From assembly GCA_051294375.1 (NCBI GenBank), contig CM119267.1:19605546-19669545 (forward strand): a stretch of DNA of 64,000 bases, written 5' to 3'. Origin of the DNA: Paraspadella gotoi. Taxonomy: Eukaryota > Chaetognatha. The translations under genes and the position numbers were made by a program. Shown one piece after another: positions 47,453-58,699 of the stretch; the stretch's first letter is position 1; each line of letters begins with the position of its first letter. Below the pieces are notes generated by a model. The model was not told where the DNA came from. It was given only the letters and a program-made list of their open reading frames with translations, and did no database searches.

Positions 47453-50400
47453 TCCGGGTCAAAATCATTCGATGCTCGTTTTCTTGAAATAAGAAACGAT
47501 TCAAGAGTCGTATATTTCTTCTCGGCTTGCCTCGTCTTATGAATAGAAATAGACTTCAGGGGAAAATGGAGCAGGATAATTGCAAATAATTCTTCCTTTA
47601 AGTATTAGCAGAATGCGCGAAAAGAAAGTAAAATACGAAGTCAGCCCAGCGGTGAGACAGAAAAGGAGAAAGACAAAGAAGAGAAGGAAGAAAATATGTT
47701 AAAGACGAGAAAGAGGATTATGAGGAAACGGTTAATGGGTTTCTTTGAAGGAGAAAAGTGGAGGCAAAGTCGATTACATTTCTGACTCGGGGCGAAGGAA
47801 AACGAGCTAAGGAGAGGAAGAAAAAAAAGATGAAATGGAAGAGGAAATTAGAAAATGAAGGAATAGGAGAGTGAAAAAAAAAAGGGGGGGAGGGAGAATG
47901 GAAAGAGCGAAGGAGAAATACATTGGAAGAAACACTTACCTTTGAAAAGGAAAGGCAATCTTTCTCATTTTCATCCTTGAGATCAAAGTCGTAAAGGGCC
48001 TTGCACTGCGGAATCGAGGCTGGAAGCGGGTGAATCACTTGGACGTAAGACGCGGGAAAAAAGCCGGTCTGGCCCGAGGGACCCTCGGGGTTCAGAGATT
48101 CGCCCTGGTACCAGTTTTCGTCGACTTGCTTCTTCAACAGTATGATGTCGTTCTTGTTGAAGGAGAGATCGCTGCGCGGTAGAAGAGAGAAAACATTAAA
48201 GGGGTTTAAAAAACAAAAACAAAACGAAAAACCGGTCGACCCGTTTCTCGACGCCTGACCCCGAATCCATCGATCGCGGTCTCTTGGGGCGGTGAGCTTA
48301 CCCGGGTTCTTTGGCGTCGTATCGGTAGAGAGCCTTGGCACATGGTTGAGTTGGAATCGACGGCTGAAAAAAATGAGAAAAGGGCTAGAATTTGGTTCGA
48401 AGAAGAGATTCATGTAACCACCTGAAACAACGATACCTCAATTCGATTAAACACTAGAAAGGTTAATGCTTAATATTTTTTTGATAGTTTACCCGTTACT
48501 GAAGGTATTTACATCAGAAATAATTCAGGGAAACCCGTACTATACCTACAGCTATCACTGACTGTATCAGCTATCTATTTAAAATAGAAATCTAATAATA
48601 TGCTTCAATATAAGCTAAACCTAAATTTAGTGCAACGCAGTTGATGGCAATTGAATTTATTTTTTAATAATTCAGTCTTTATACAAATTAAATCCAGTAA
48701 ATTAGTAATGGCAGAGTTCTTTCTAAATACAGCAAATGACAAACCAAGGAATAAATCAACATGTACCAAATCAGCGAAATCAGTAAACGCAATTTTTTAA
48801 AATCGGCTAAATTACGTCAGAGGCGTGGAGTACAAGAGTTAGCATGCTCGCCACGGCCATAACCAAAACGGGTTCGACAACATGATAAACGCCCACGAGG
48901 AACTTGGCCCCCATCCGATTCATCGGGCACTGGTCTTTAACCTTGGAGGGAGCGTGGGGATTCGTCAGTTCCATGGTCTGATCCAGGGGCAAACTTCCCG
49001 ACATGACAGGGCAAATGGGTTTCCTTTGTTTCAATTCCGACTTACTGGATCGTAATTCCAAAATCTCCTCGGCCTCATCGGGTCTCACGTTGGAATACCC
49101 ATCGATCTCCCCGGCCCTCTCGTCCATCTCCGAGAAAAGATTCGTGTTCAAATCGTAAACGCGATTGGCTTCGGCCACGATTTTCTCGCCCAACTCTTCG
49201 TTTTCCCCGATGACGTTGAGGCGGGCGCGGTACATTCGCTTGAAATTCATGGGATCCGAGACGTGAGGGAAAAAGTAAAATTTGACTCCCGCGATTTCGT
49301 CCGGATCTCCCAAATTCCAAGCTTTCTGAGCTTTCTTCTTTAACGTTTGGCCCCCGGAAATGTCGCCAAGGTATCGGGTGTAGTGGTGAGCTACCAAAAG
49401 TTCCGGTTCGTTTTCGCCCAAATAGCGAATCCTGGCTACGTATTCTTGAGCTCCTGAACAAAGAGTTATGACAATTTTCAACATGAAAAGAGAAACAGTT
49501 TCCCTGTTGCCCGCTAACCTTTGGACATCTGGTATCGCTGCTCCCAATCCTCGCCATAGAAAAACTTCATATCTTCCTCCAAGAATTCGGTTCGATTAAG
49601 TTCCGTCGGAAAGGAGATCGTGGCGACGACCTCGTTCGTCTTGTTGCGCTCCAGCTCTTCTTCCATCGCTCGATAGACGCAGTAGAGAGCACCGAGATAC
49701 TCCCTGTAGAGCTCCTTGGTGACGGAGCCCTTGACGAAGGCGTGCAAGAACTGGCACGTCTCCGACCTTCGATGCGCCCCTTGCGTTTCTTTCTTGATCG
49801 TGTCCGACAACTCACTTCGTTGGATTCTTTCCGCCTCCAGCCTCAGATCCCAGCGTGCCCGGTCGAGGCCAGCGAGGATTCTACTTCCCTCGTCCTTCAA
49901 CTGCTTGGCCACCAACTCCCAGTCCGCCTCGTATTCTTTTTGTTTCTTCGCTTCCTCCGCGATGTACGTGAAAGCTTTGGCAAAGGAGTCGCTCTCACGG
50001 GCGAGAGTCTCGACGTTTTCGAAGACGCGGGCCATGTCTTTCGACTGTGCAAAGGCGCAGCCTTCCTTGAACTCGGACATCTCCGTCAAGGATTTAAAGT
50101 TTTCCTCTGGAATCTCTTTGAAAGGACAGGGGCTGCCCGAAAGCTCTTCTTCGGCGATGGTGGGAGGATGGGTGAAAGGCACGTCGACGGAGGGTCTTTT
50201 CATGGTGAAAGGGACGTCAATCGAAGGGCGCTTCATAGTGAAGAAAGGATTAGCGTGCAACGACGTCGACGAGGATTTTCGAACCCGTTCTTCGTCCACA
50301 TCTTCGACGTCCTCAAAGTCTTCGTTTAAATCCGCGAAAGAACTGACAACTTCGTCGACGGCGTCGTAGGCTTCGTTCAAGGCGTCGTCGTTTTCGGGTC

Positions 50401-53400
50401 GCGTGTCTGACATTTTCGTTTTAGTATTTTTTTTAAATTCCTTTAAAATTTGATCGTGGTTCGTGCGAGCTTAGTTTAAATTGAGTTTGATCAGCTTTAA
50501 AAATCAGGTATAATTCTTTTATTACAGGTTGATTTTATTAATTATTGAATTTTTATTGGTGAAATAATTGTTTTCCTTTTTTTCAACTGTTGCTGTGAAA
50601 ACCACGAGAGCTAGACGCCCCTTTTCAATCGCCCTCTGATCCCATTGTCAAATTAGCTTCTTTTTTTTCACTATCTTCGTTTCAAAGTCCGAGGAAAGAG
50701 CCGAATATTGTCGCTTTAACAATGGCAAATTTTATAAATGTCATTTGAAAGGAATGAAAAAATACACAGAGAAAGTATAATCAAAAATTTATCATGACTG
50801 CCAAAAAATGACGTGATATAATTTTTTTTGTCAGTAATCTTATTTAAATAATAGAAAATATGATATAACCCAAAAGGAAAGATTTTTTTTCGAGAGGGGG
50901 AAAAATCCAATAAATATATTTTTCCGCATTGGCCATTGCTTTCGATATCAGAGGTAAGGATTTTGTAACCAGGAAATTTTATGGACGAGTAAATCCGGAA
51001 AAAAAGAACAAAGGTTCATGTAACATCAAATCATGCAGGTACTCTCGCTGGCGTCCTAAAGAAGGCCCAGAGTAGATATTTCAAGATGATGTAACCTCAG
51101 AAAAAATATGATCATTCTGATTAGATTACTAAAACATTCCATAACAATTAGTAGTTGCGTTCTTCGTAATGTAAGTTGATAACATATATATAAAAATTAT
51201 ATATATACAGAAAAGTTGTCCCTCGCTTCTGAGCCGACTAATTAATTTACCTACGATTCAGGGTCATCTTGATTATCTTGATAGTTCTTCATCTAATCTC
51301 GAATGTCGAGCAAAAACCACTTTCTGACAACGAAAAAAGTAGAGCAAATTGAGGCCGAGTAAAGGCACGAAATGTTCACGTGTTCGATTGTTACTAACGG
51401 AATTTTTTTTTAAAAAGAGTTTAAAGATCTTATAAAACAACTATATTTAATTTTTTATTTAAACAAGATCAAATTTCGCTAGGTACATAGTAGGGTGAAT
51501 TTAATTGAATCAGAACACCGAAAACATTCAATAGGAAATCAAGATTCTATAGTCCTGAGGACTCTTAGCATTCATTTTATGAAGAAACATGAAAAAAGAA
51601 TATTCCAATATAAAAAAAACTAATGGTGAAGCGACTAATTTCCTTGTCCAGTGTCCACCATTTTACCCTTTTAGTTTTACTCACAAACAAACCAAATTTA
51701 ATCTAATTCAAAAAAGCAAAAGAAATTTATAATAAGATTAAACTTAAACACCGAATCAAATAGCTAATTTTCAGTTGTTCCGCTTAGTTTTAACTTTAAA
51801 ACCTTCTCAGAAGTCACTTTACTTTTAATTTTCGAGAACGATAACATTAAGAGCGATTCGTTATCGTCAACTTTAAAAATAAATTAGTTTAAAAATTTTT
51901 CGCAACCTCGTCGCGAATCTCTCTCCCTCTCTCACTGCATGAATATATATTTCTCGAACAAACGGCGGCTCCGCTTCGAGACTCGATCCCCTCGAGAGCG
52001 GGAGGAGGAGAAGAGTGAAGCGAGAAAGATCACTTTGGCCTTGGCCGTGAAATTCATTACTGCCTGGCTCTGTAAACATTGAACAAAAAATCGCGCAAAG
52101 TTTCAACCAATTTCATCATCTATCCGAGACGTAAATTTTTAAAACTACGCCAAATAAGAAAAAAAAATCCCCGCTTATCTCCCTCTCCCCCGGCTCTCTC
52201 TTCAGACCGACCATCCCGTTTCCACGTGAACAGGGTCATGTGACCAATGGGGCAAAAACGACGACGACGATCATAGCGAATTAACGCGAATCGACGAAAA
52301 AAACCTTCGACTTTACGACTCTCTCTCTCTCTCTGTCGATCTCCTCGCGCCTCGAACGATCCGTCAAATCTACGGAAGCGACCGTCCAAGAGGTAGAGCA
52401 GAAATAATACCAAGGGAACGAAGAAGGGTCGAACAAGAAAAACGAGTCTCTCCTCTCCCCATTCAATTGATCGTCGCCTCGACACGAAATAAAAGACTTT
52501 AATCTCATACGCGACTTCTCAGGGAAAGGAATCGCTAAAAAGAGAAACCTGTTTTGTTTTTTTTTGTTTTTTTAATTACTCAAAAAAGCTTAACCACTGA
52601 CTTAAAAAATCTTCAAAAATCCCAGGATTACAAGTCATCATAACAAGATACAAATTTACTGAGCGACGTTTTTCGCGGAGAGAATGTTGAGTGTTCATTC
52701 TCCGCCTATACCGACGATTTTCCCTGCTCAAAGATCGAAATCTAAAATCATTTCACGACAAAGGTGAGTAAAGAGAAACAATCACAACAGGTTTTTAAAA
52801 GCATCTGAATCATGGTAAATTTTAACATGATCCCAGGCCGTTTCGTCATTTCTTTTCGATATATCGTGTTTTGCTCAATGCTCATTCCTGTTTTATAAAT
52901 TTTCAAAATCATTACTAATGACATTAGTCAAGCAACAATCTCAATTAGCTTCGTAAAAAACCAACATATTTAGCTTCTCCTTAGGCTTTCTTAAATAAAA
53001 GAATTATTAAGGAAGGTGAGATCATTCCATTTATAAAAACTATGCTAGTAACTTTTTATCCTTTTTGTTAAATAAATCGACAGTCCGAGAGATAAGGATA
53101 GAGAGAGAGAGAGAAGGAAAGAGGGTCGAAAGCTAAGATGGAGAGAAAGAACATCACGAGCGCGCACATACCCGTTCGTTGAACTCTTGTCACTTGTTTG
53201 AAAATAATTTTCTACATTCGCTTTAACGCTCTGATACCGTTTATCTTTGCAGGTTCGTCTTTTCAATAATTAGCTTAAAATTTGACTCCATACGTAGCGT
53301 GCCTTTTTTTTTGGGCTCCGTTTATCTATTATAAATATAATACAGCCTGCTGCGCGAAAAGCCTTGAACCAAATGTTTGATTAAGCCCCCAGGGGAAACA

Positions 53401-56400
53401 ATACTTATGCCCCAGGTTTAGATAGGATTAACTAAGACAGGCCCCGTTCCCAAGGTCATGCATCGCCCAGGATAAATTTAAAACATCTCAGAATTTTGCT
53501 TTTACTTTTACTCACGTTTCAATGAAAATGTTTCAAATGTATTCTAGCGTCAACTCAAAATAAAAAGATCAATAACGAGAAAAGGCCTGCGTCAGAAAAA
53601 GCCGTCTTTTACACAACAGAACACATCTCGCTCACATCTTATCGACAATCAATATTTTTCTTTCCTTAAAAGCTCCATCTTTTTCTCTCAACAGAAACAT
53701 GCTATACGAAAACGAGAGCGTTCCGAGAAGTTACGGATTCGACCAGGAAAACCATCAGAACGAGGTAAAATTTTTTTCAACACTGGTATTATCTCTCGTC
53801 CGATGTGATGGTAAACCGAATAGCACCTCTTTTTTGACCTAGTTTTCCGCGCCGGTCACGATACCCAACGTCTCTATACATTCGGAAAATTTCGAAGGCG
53901 GCAGCCCTATCGTTGCAAGCATGGCCGCTCTCATTCTTTCCCAATCTCCAGATATTGCTACATCATTTTTGCAAGAATATTTCAGGTAGAGCTTTTTAAA
54001 AATCAAAATCGAATTCAATAGTTGAATGATGAATATTTTCTTATCCATTTCCTAGAAACGAGTCATTTTTGCCCATCGAAGACAACAAGAACGGCGATAA
54101 TTCATGTCGCCGGAGTTCGGAGTTGAAACACCCAACAGTTTTTAAAGAGCGTTCCGCAAACGATCTGCGGTGCGTCAACAACACCTTCGCCTGTTCTTGG
54201 GCGGCGGAACTTTCTCAAATTTCCCTCGCGTAAGTTTATTCGCTGTATTAACCGGCATCGAAATCGGATCGTGTGTTTCCATCATATTGCCTTCTCTACT
54301 TTGCAGGAAAAGCCGACGCAAAAGCTGCTTGCGAGGGCGTAAGGCCGAACAGAAGAAGAACAAAGTGGTACAGTTCGCCGACGAGAACGGAGTCTCGTTG
54401 GTCGAAATAAAGGAATACTCTACATCATCTACTTGGAACTGCTGGTCCGTCCAGTCGAGCAACCGTCTCGACTCCCCCGTTTGGCCTCCTTCGCCACCAC
54501 CAACACCAACACCGCCGCCTCCAAAGACCATTAAAGGCCAGAAAAGACTCGTATGCGAATTCACCGCACCCTCTTTCGACTTTGGCAAATTTTACCGACG
54601 CATCGACCGAGACAAGGTGTGTCTGGAAAACGTTTTCATCGTCGACCGCAAAGTAACTGGCGTCGTCAAGGTCAAAAACGAACATTACGACAAGTCGGTT
54701 CGCGCGAGGTACACTTTGGACGGATGGCGCTCCTATCGGGAGACGGAAGCCGTCTACATCTGTAACGGAAAGAGCCGAAGCGACCACGACTCGTTCACTT
54801 TCGACATCGACGTCCCCTCTAGCCTACAGTTGCATGAGAAACTAGAATTTTGCATCAAATACGAATCTGGCGGCGAAGAGCATTGGGACAACAATGAGGG
54901 AAATAACTACGTCGTCGTCAACGCCCAGTATTTCGAAATATGGCAAAACTATTCTCCGACGCCTGTCCGAACCCAGGGCGAAGACTTTTTGAATGAAAAT
55001 TCTGATTGTGTGTGGTATTGAATTATTTACAAAGCTTGTGATAGAAATATTATTTTTACATAAAAAGGTCAGTATTAGATCGTTTCTAAGGGCCGTAAAT
55101 AAAAATAGCAGAAATGGTTTGAACGTACAAAAAATTTCCCTCTTTATTTAGGCAATTTACACATTTTACAACACATATCTGATATCTGCGATGTTTGTTC
55201 TTGTTGAAAGCTTATTGAGGTGTGGATCACCTATTGTTTTTACAATAAATCAAAAAAAAATTTTGTTTTTTATTAAAATGATGGAGTGTTAATCTTAATG
55301 GGTCTGGGGATATCGCAATGCTACCTGCCACATGCAAGTTTCTGAATAGGGTTTTGATTCTCTGAACAAAAGAATTTAAGAAGACACTTTAAAATTTCGC
55401 CGTATAATCTGATAATCGGCAAACGAAAAAATAATTTAAAAAATTTAAATTAGGTACCTTTAGACAAATAGTTCGAGTCAGAATTTTAAATTATATTTTG
55501 GGGGCCATCCTAGTCCCGAAGCATCGTACCATTTAATTATTCTACAAATACGACGTTAGTTTTTTGAATTACATGAGAAAAGAGCTATTTTTTCCTTTAA
55601 GTATTTTACTGTGACGCAAAGTAAATTATTATGGTGTATGGCAGTATATTCACACCGCCTCACGTCCACCATCGTTCAGCCAATACTCAGAGGGGGAACA
55701 CACCATCCCAGGCGTTGTGTTCCATCCACAGTCCTAACGACTTCCCTCTGTCTCATCATTATTTAGTGTAGGAAGTCCCCGCATAAGGCATATTGATTAT
55801 TTAAATACTTTTAACTTTTAAATACAGAAGGCTTCATTTTATAAAATGTAGTACCCCTTTTTTGTGACCAGAATCTGTTCCCACCAAACTACCCAATCAA
55901 ATTTAATGAAATTTTACATTTAGAGTGCTAATGACTATATAAATGGAACTGTCGAGGCGAATTTTGATATTCAACCCCTGACAAGAGATACAGGGCCCTT
56001 GGGGTGGGCCCCTGGAGGGCCAAAAAATGCTAAAATTTTTTTTCCAAATTTTTTTAGTAGCATCAGGTGCATTGACGTTTTAAACATAAGAAAAAAACAT
56101 TTTAGAACTAAAATTGATAAATTTGCAATAATTAAGCATGGTTGAAGATGCATGGTTCATCGTTTTACTACCAATTTTCCCAAATTATTCTAAATCTGAC
56201 TAACTGCTGATGTTAATGAAGCTAAAAATTAAGGTAAATGAAGATTTTTGAGGTAATAAATACGTTTTTGTGGAAGAGTAAACGTCTGTGCAACTGTTTA
56301 AAACAAAAATAATAAAAAAATTTGTGGCCCTCAGGGGCTGCCCCCTCAGGGCCCCTTATCTCAGCTTAGGGGTAGAATGTAAAAATTCGCCTCGATAGTT

Positions 56401-58646
56401 CCATTTGTATCACTACTGGTACTCCGCATGCAAAATTTCATTAAATTCTATTCAGTAGTTTTCTTGGAACGTGTTCTGGTCACAAAAAATGGGTACCACA
56501 TTTTATAATATGAAGCCTTCTGTATAGCTTTTAGTGTAGCTTTCAGAATCTCCAGCTCTACAGTACAGAGGATGAAGGGGAAGATATAATATCAAAGACG
56601 TAAGACACCGACAGACAGAGGCGGTGCTTCTTGGATTGCGAATAACGAATAAGACGAGGGACCAAACGACGTAAAACGATATCCAAGCTTGGCAAAAAAT
56701 TATGCCTGGAAAAACCAGTAGCTTTAACTTCAAGGCAATAAAATATAAAAGGCGAAAATTAGAAGTATGTACTTCAAAATAATATTTCATTCATGCGTCC
56801 TGTTAAACTCAAGATTCTCTTAAAAACTAGTCGCTAAATCGATTACTGTTTTTAACATGACAAAGTAATCCAATTTAAAGGGCAAACGCATAAATTTAAA
56901 GTGTTTTTAAATCAAGTTCCTACCTAAACATAATAATAGTCAATATGTAAACCTTTTCAGCTGAAAGTTAACAATTGGAATGACGAAAAGACGACAATCA
57001 TAAACCTCAGAATTAAATTACGGTCTCCCGCCGAAGATTTGACAAAGACAAAAAGGAAAAAAAGACCACTTGGTTCTATTGCTCAAAGAAAGAAAACGAG
57101 AAAAAGAAATCGAAACAAGAAATCGCCTTCAAAAGATTTCCGGCTGGCAACCAAGAAATGTTTTACTCCACCGACTTCACAACCCCCCCCACCCTTACGG
57201 CACAATTTCTCCGCGGCCACTTCTCATCCCTCACCATTTTTCTGTTAGGAACCCCGCGCCGCTATCTAGGCAAGAGCCGCAATTCAAGATTAGGACGACG
57301 CTAACAACAGAGCAGCGGCTTTGTTATATTGCCAAGTGGGGCAAAACAAAGCCATCGCGGGACTCGTTAATGGGAAAAACCATGACAAGAGATGAGCTCC
57401 GGGCTAATTACCTTGCTTTCATACTACCCCAAGTGCTCCCTCCTCCGCCAAAGAGTTCATTGTTATCCGAATTAATTTTCAAATTCATGGAGTTTAGTGA
57501 CGGATGTATATATGTTATAGATATATGAACTAAAACATAATTAAAATTTTGGAAAAAAAAAGTCTTGCCATTCTTTCCGTGATTAAAAGTAAAGCTCGAG
57601 TGATTTCATTCTGGGCATTCGGTTGATGAAACACGGGTAGAGAATAATGGGCGGCAAAGCCCGACGGAATTAATCGCGGTTGTAGAGAGAAAGAGACCAT
57701 CAGCTCTGAAGAGGCTCCTTTCAAATTGGAAATAGCAGGGATAAACCAAACGTAATAGCTTTTCACTGATTTTTTTCCTCCTCATTATATGAAAGTAATT
57801 ATATGAAAGTGCATCATTTGAACATTAAAAACCATAAACCATATAAAGAATTAATGAAATAAAGTAAGAACAAGAAAGAATACTTGAAACCTTCAAAAGA
57901 CGACTGACCCGGCGACCAGTTCGTCTTTAATACATATTTTGTTTGACAAGGCAGCAAACATGTTTTACTGGATGATGTTTTCTCTCCTATTATTTATCGT
58001 TATAACAATATTGTATTGTATGTACAATTGTACATTATAAATTCTGAATTTTATACATAAAAACAATATTACTTCTTATTTTGAATAAGCCAATCAAAAA
58101 AAGCCGCTTTTCTATTTCAAATGAATTTATGACATAATTATCCTCGTTAGCTTGCTAAAATGCAGTTCTACTTTGTTGAGGCCCTGATTCTATGGCAGGA
58201 AAATTTAAATAAATATCTAAGCCAGTAAAAAAAACAAAGAATTTGAATCAAAAAATTTAAAAAATCAAAACCGCCGAAAACATTTATTGTCGACAACTTA
58301 CCTTGTGTCCCGGCGACCCTCTTGAAGATCCCCCGGCTGATGAATGCGAGCTTGTCCCGGCCGAGGCCGCCGCCGCGGCCCGACGCGAGGCGAGGGCGTT
58401 GGCGACTGCGGCGGTTTTGATACCTTCAAGTAGGCGAATGAGCAGGATGTTTGTCGGAAGCTCCTCCACCCTGGTCTCGACCAGGACGCGGCATTCCGGG
58501 CACCGTAGTTCGTGCCTCTTGGCAACTATTTCGTCCAAACATCTTCGGCAAAAGGTGTGCTGGCAAGGGAGCACCCGCGAGGTGTGGTCCAACCGCTCCA
58601 GGCAGACGGAGCACTCCAGCACGGCGTCGAGGACTTGCACGTCCAT
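36589..58646 (-). CDS. SH3RF: POSH / SH3RF homologue: RING E3 ligase and JNK-pathway scaffold with four SH3 domains
   Basis: POSH is a RING-type ubiquitin ligase and scaffold that binds active Rac and JNK-cascade kinases and acts in trafficking and apoptosis. Exons (minus): 58646-58302, 48363-48302, 48171-47940, 47145-47050, 46594-46483, 46001-45905, 45841-45704, 44427-44237, 43021-42852, 42782-42655, 42575-42301, 42225-42041, 41969-41794, 41676-41071, 39996-39867, 39401-39311, 38946-38849, 38746-38599, 38503-38323, 38256-37965, 37656-37336, 37272-36983, 36831-36733, 36658-36589. All join in phase: about 1510 residues against 888 in human SH3RF1. RING: Cys12, Cys15, Cys28, His30, Cys33, Cys36, Cys49, Cys52. 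SH3-1 about 121-183, SH3-2 190-245, SH3-3 678-735, SH3-4 1454-1508 ending GSFVEPF. Linkers are long Ala, Ser and Gln tracts, including QHQT repeats. The start was chosen because [15 protein letters not shown] aligns with family starts. An acceptor at about 58680 suggests a 5' UTR intron. Confidence 0.93.
36913..36922. other. assembly gap (10 N) in POSH intron
   Basis: CCCTTTTACT occurs immediately before and after the N run, so the two contig ends may simply overlap. The gap lies in the intron between the last two internal exons and does not touch coding sequence. Confidence 0.97.
37965..38110 (-). repeat. coding QHQ(T/A) tandem repeat in POSH exon 20
   Basis: About ten 12-bp units encode QHQT, QHQA, QHLT or HHQT in a row just before the exon's donor. 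On the + strand the unit reads TTGATGTTGGGT. It forms a Gln/His low-complexity stretch in the linker between SH3-3 and SH3-4. Confidence 0.88.
45600..45660. repeat. GA microsatellite in POSH intron
   Basis: It lies 44 bp downstream (in gene sense) of the exon 45841-45704 donor, so it reads as a TC run in the pre-mRNA. Confidence 0.95.
46620..46770. repeat. GGTAAAG-type purine repeat in POSH intron
   Basis: Irregular units of GGTAAAGGGG/GGGAAA give a run of almost pure purine plus T on the + strand, just upstream (in gene sense) of the poly-Ala exon. Confidence 0.6.
47371..47449. repeat. GA microsatellite in POSH intron
   Basis: About 39 GA units, reading as TC in the pre-mRNA, in the intron that splits SH3-2 (between 47940 and 47145). 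Confidence 0.96.
48807..50413 (-). CDS. HMOX: heme oxygenase, membrane-anchored, with long N-terminal extension and Cys-Pro motifs
   Basis: Heme oxygenases cleave heme to biliverdin, CO and iron at the ER membrane using NADPH-P450 reductase. Two exons, 50413-49519 and 49453-48807, phase 1, 513 residues (human HO-1 288, HO-2 316). The catalytic domain starts about 204: proximal His214 in [16 protein letters not shown] motif about 255, the signature [20 protein letters not shown] (315-334) with the distal-helix glycines and Asp329. A hydrophobic C-terminal anchor ends at [14 protein letters not shown]. The ~200-residue N-terminal extension is acidic, with a tandem FTMKRPSxDVP duplication (58-79) and a helical region of unknown role. 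Cys-Pro heme-regulatory-like motifs occur at Cys96 (SPCPF) and twice before the anchor (ICPVMSG, QCPMNRM), a placement like vertebrate HO-2. The gene lies wholly inside POSH intron 1, same strand. A minus-strand AATAAA lies near 48662-48657. Confidence 0.93.
50414..52683. other. POSH intron 1 between two divergent nested genes
   Basis: The heme oxygenase start (minus) and the PP1-subunit start (plus) face away from each other across this 2.3-kb A/T-rich stretch, so it should hold both promoters. A short CT run sits at 52318-52334 and a GC-richer patch at about 52180-52460. No further gene seen. Confidence 0.5.
52684..55021 (+). CDS. PPP1R3: protein phosphatase 1 glycogen-targeting regulatory subunit (PPP1R3 family)
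   Basis: The family tethers PP1 to glycogen and so promotes dephosphorylation of glycogen synthase and phosphorylase. Five exons: 52684-52763, 53695-53764, 53843-53985, 54056-54229, 54307-55021, GT-AG and in phase, 393 residues, a usual length for short PPP1R3 members. The PP1-docking RVxF motif is KVVQF (175-179) followed by ADENG, as in the family. The C-terminal CBM21 glycogen-binding domain (about 245-360) shows [43 protein letters not shown] and the glycogen-synthase-binding WDNNEGNNY motif (349-357). The N-terminal ~155 residues are not conserved. The gene is nested in POSH intron 1 on the opposite strand, 2.3 kb from heme oxygenase. The first exon rests on a good ATG and phase; an ATG at 53699 is the fallback start. 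Confidence 0.92.
55098..55103 (+). terminator. candidate polyadenylation signal of the PPP1R3 gene
   Basis: AATAAA 77 bp after the stop codon; a second copy lies near 55243. Confidence 0.55.
55640..55750. repeat. dispersed repeat family A, copy 1 (truncated)
   Basis: Shares TATATTCACACCGCCTCACG, GTCCACCATC, AGAGGGGGAACACACCATCC and CCACAGTCCTAACGACTTCC with 60025-60273. The extra inner CCAAATCCATTGG and the distal ~120 bp of the longer copy are missing. Confidence 0.85.
55825..56522. mobile_element. ~700-bp foldback/mariner-type MITE with TA target site
   Basis: The left end reads TA-CAGAAGGCTTCATTTTATA and the right end is its complement, TATAATATGAAGCCTTCTG-TA. The inverted arms are about 180-190 bp and share GACCAGAA / TTCTGGTC, AATTTAATGAAATTTTACA / TGCAAAATTTCATTAAATT, GGAACTGTCGAGGCGAATTT / AATTCGCCTCGATAGTTCC and GGGCCCTT / AAGGGGCCC. 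The centre is A/T-rich and non-coding. Flanking TA dinucleotides suit a Tc1/mariner-type insertion. Confidence 0.8.
56523..58301. other. POSH intron 1, proximal part
   Basis: A/T-rich, with a short Lys/Arg-rich open frame (57039-57248) that has no recognisable domain. No gene supported. Confidence 0.5.
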
Positions 58647-58699
58647 CCTCGGCTTTCGGGATGACTTTGTGTGCTGCAAAAAGTCGCTAGTCTCGAGGC

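Noticed and set aside
49716-50369. 217-codon + strand frame
   Set aside because: It is the antisense shadow of the heme oxygenase first exon.
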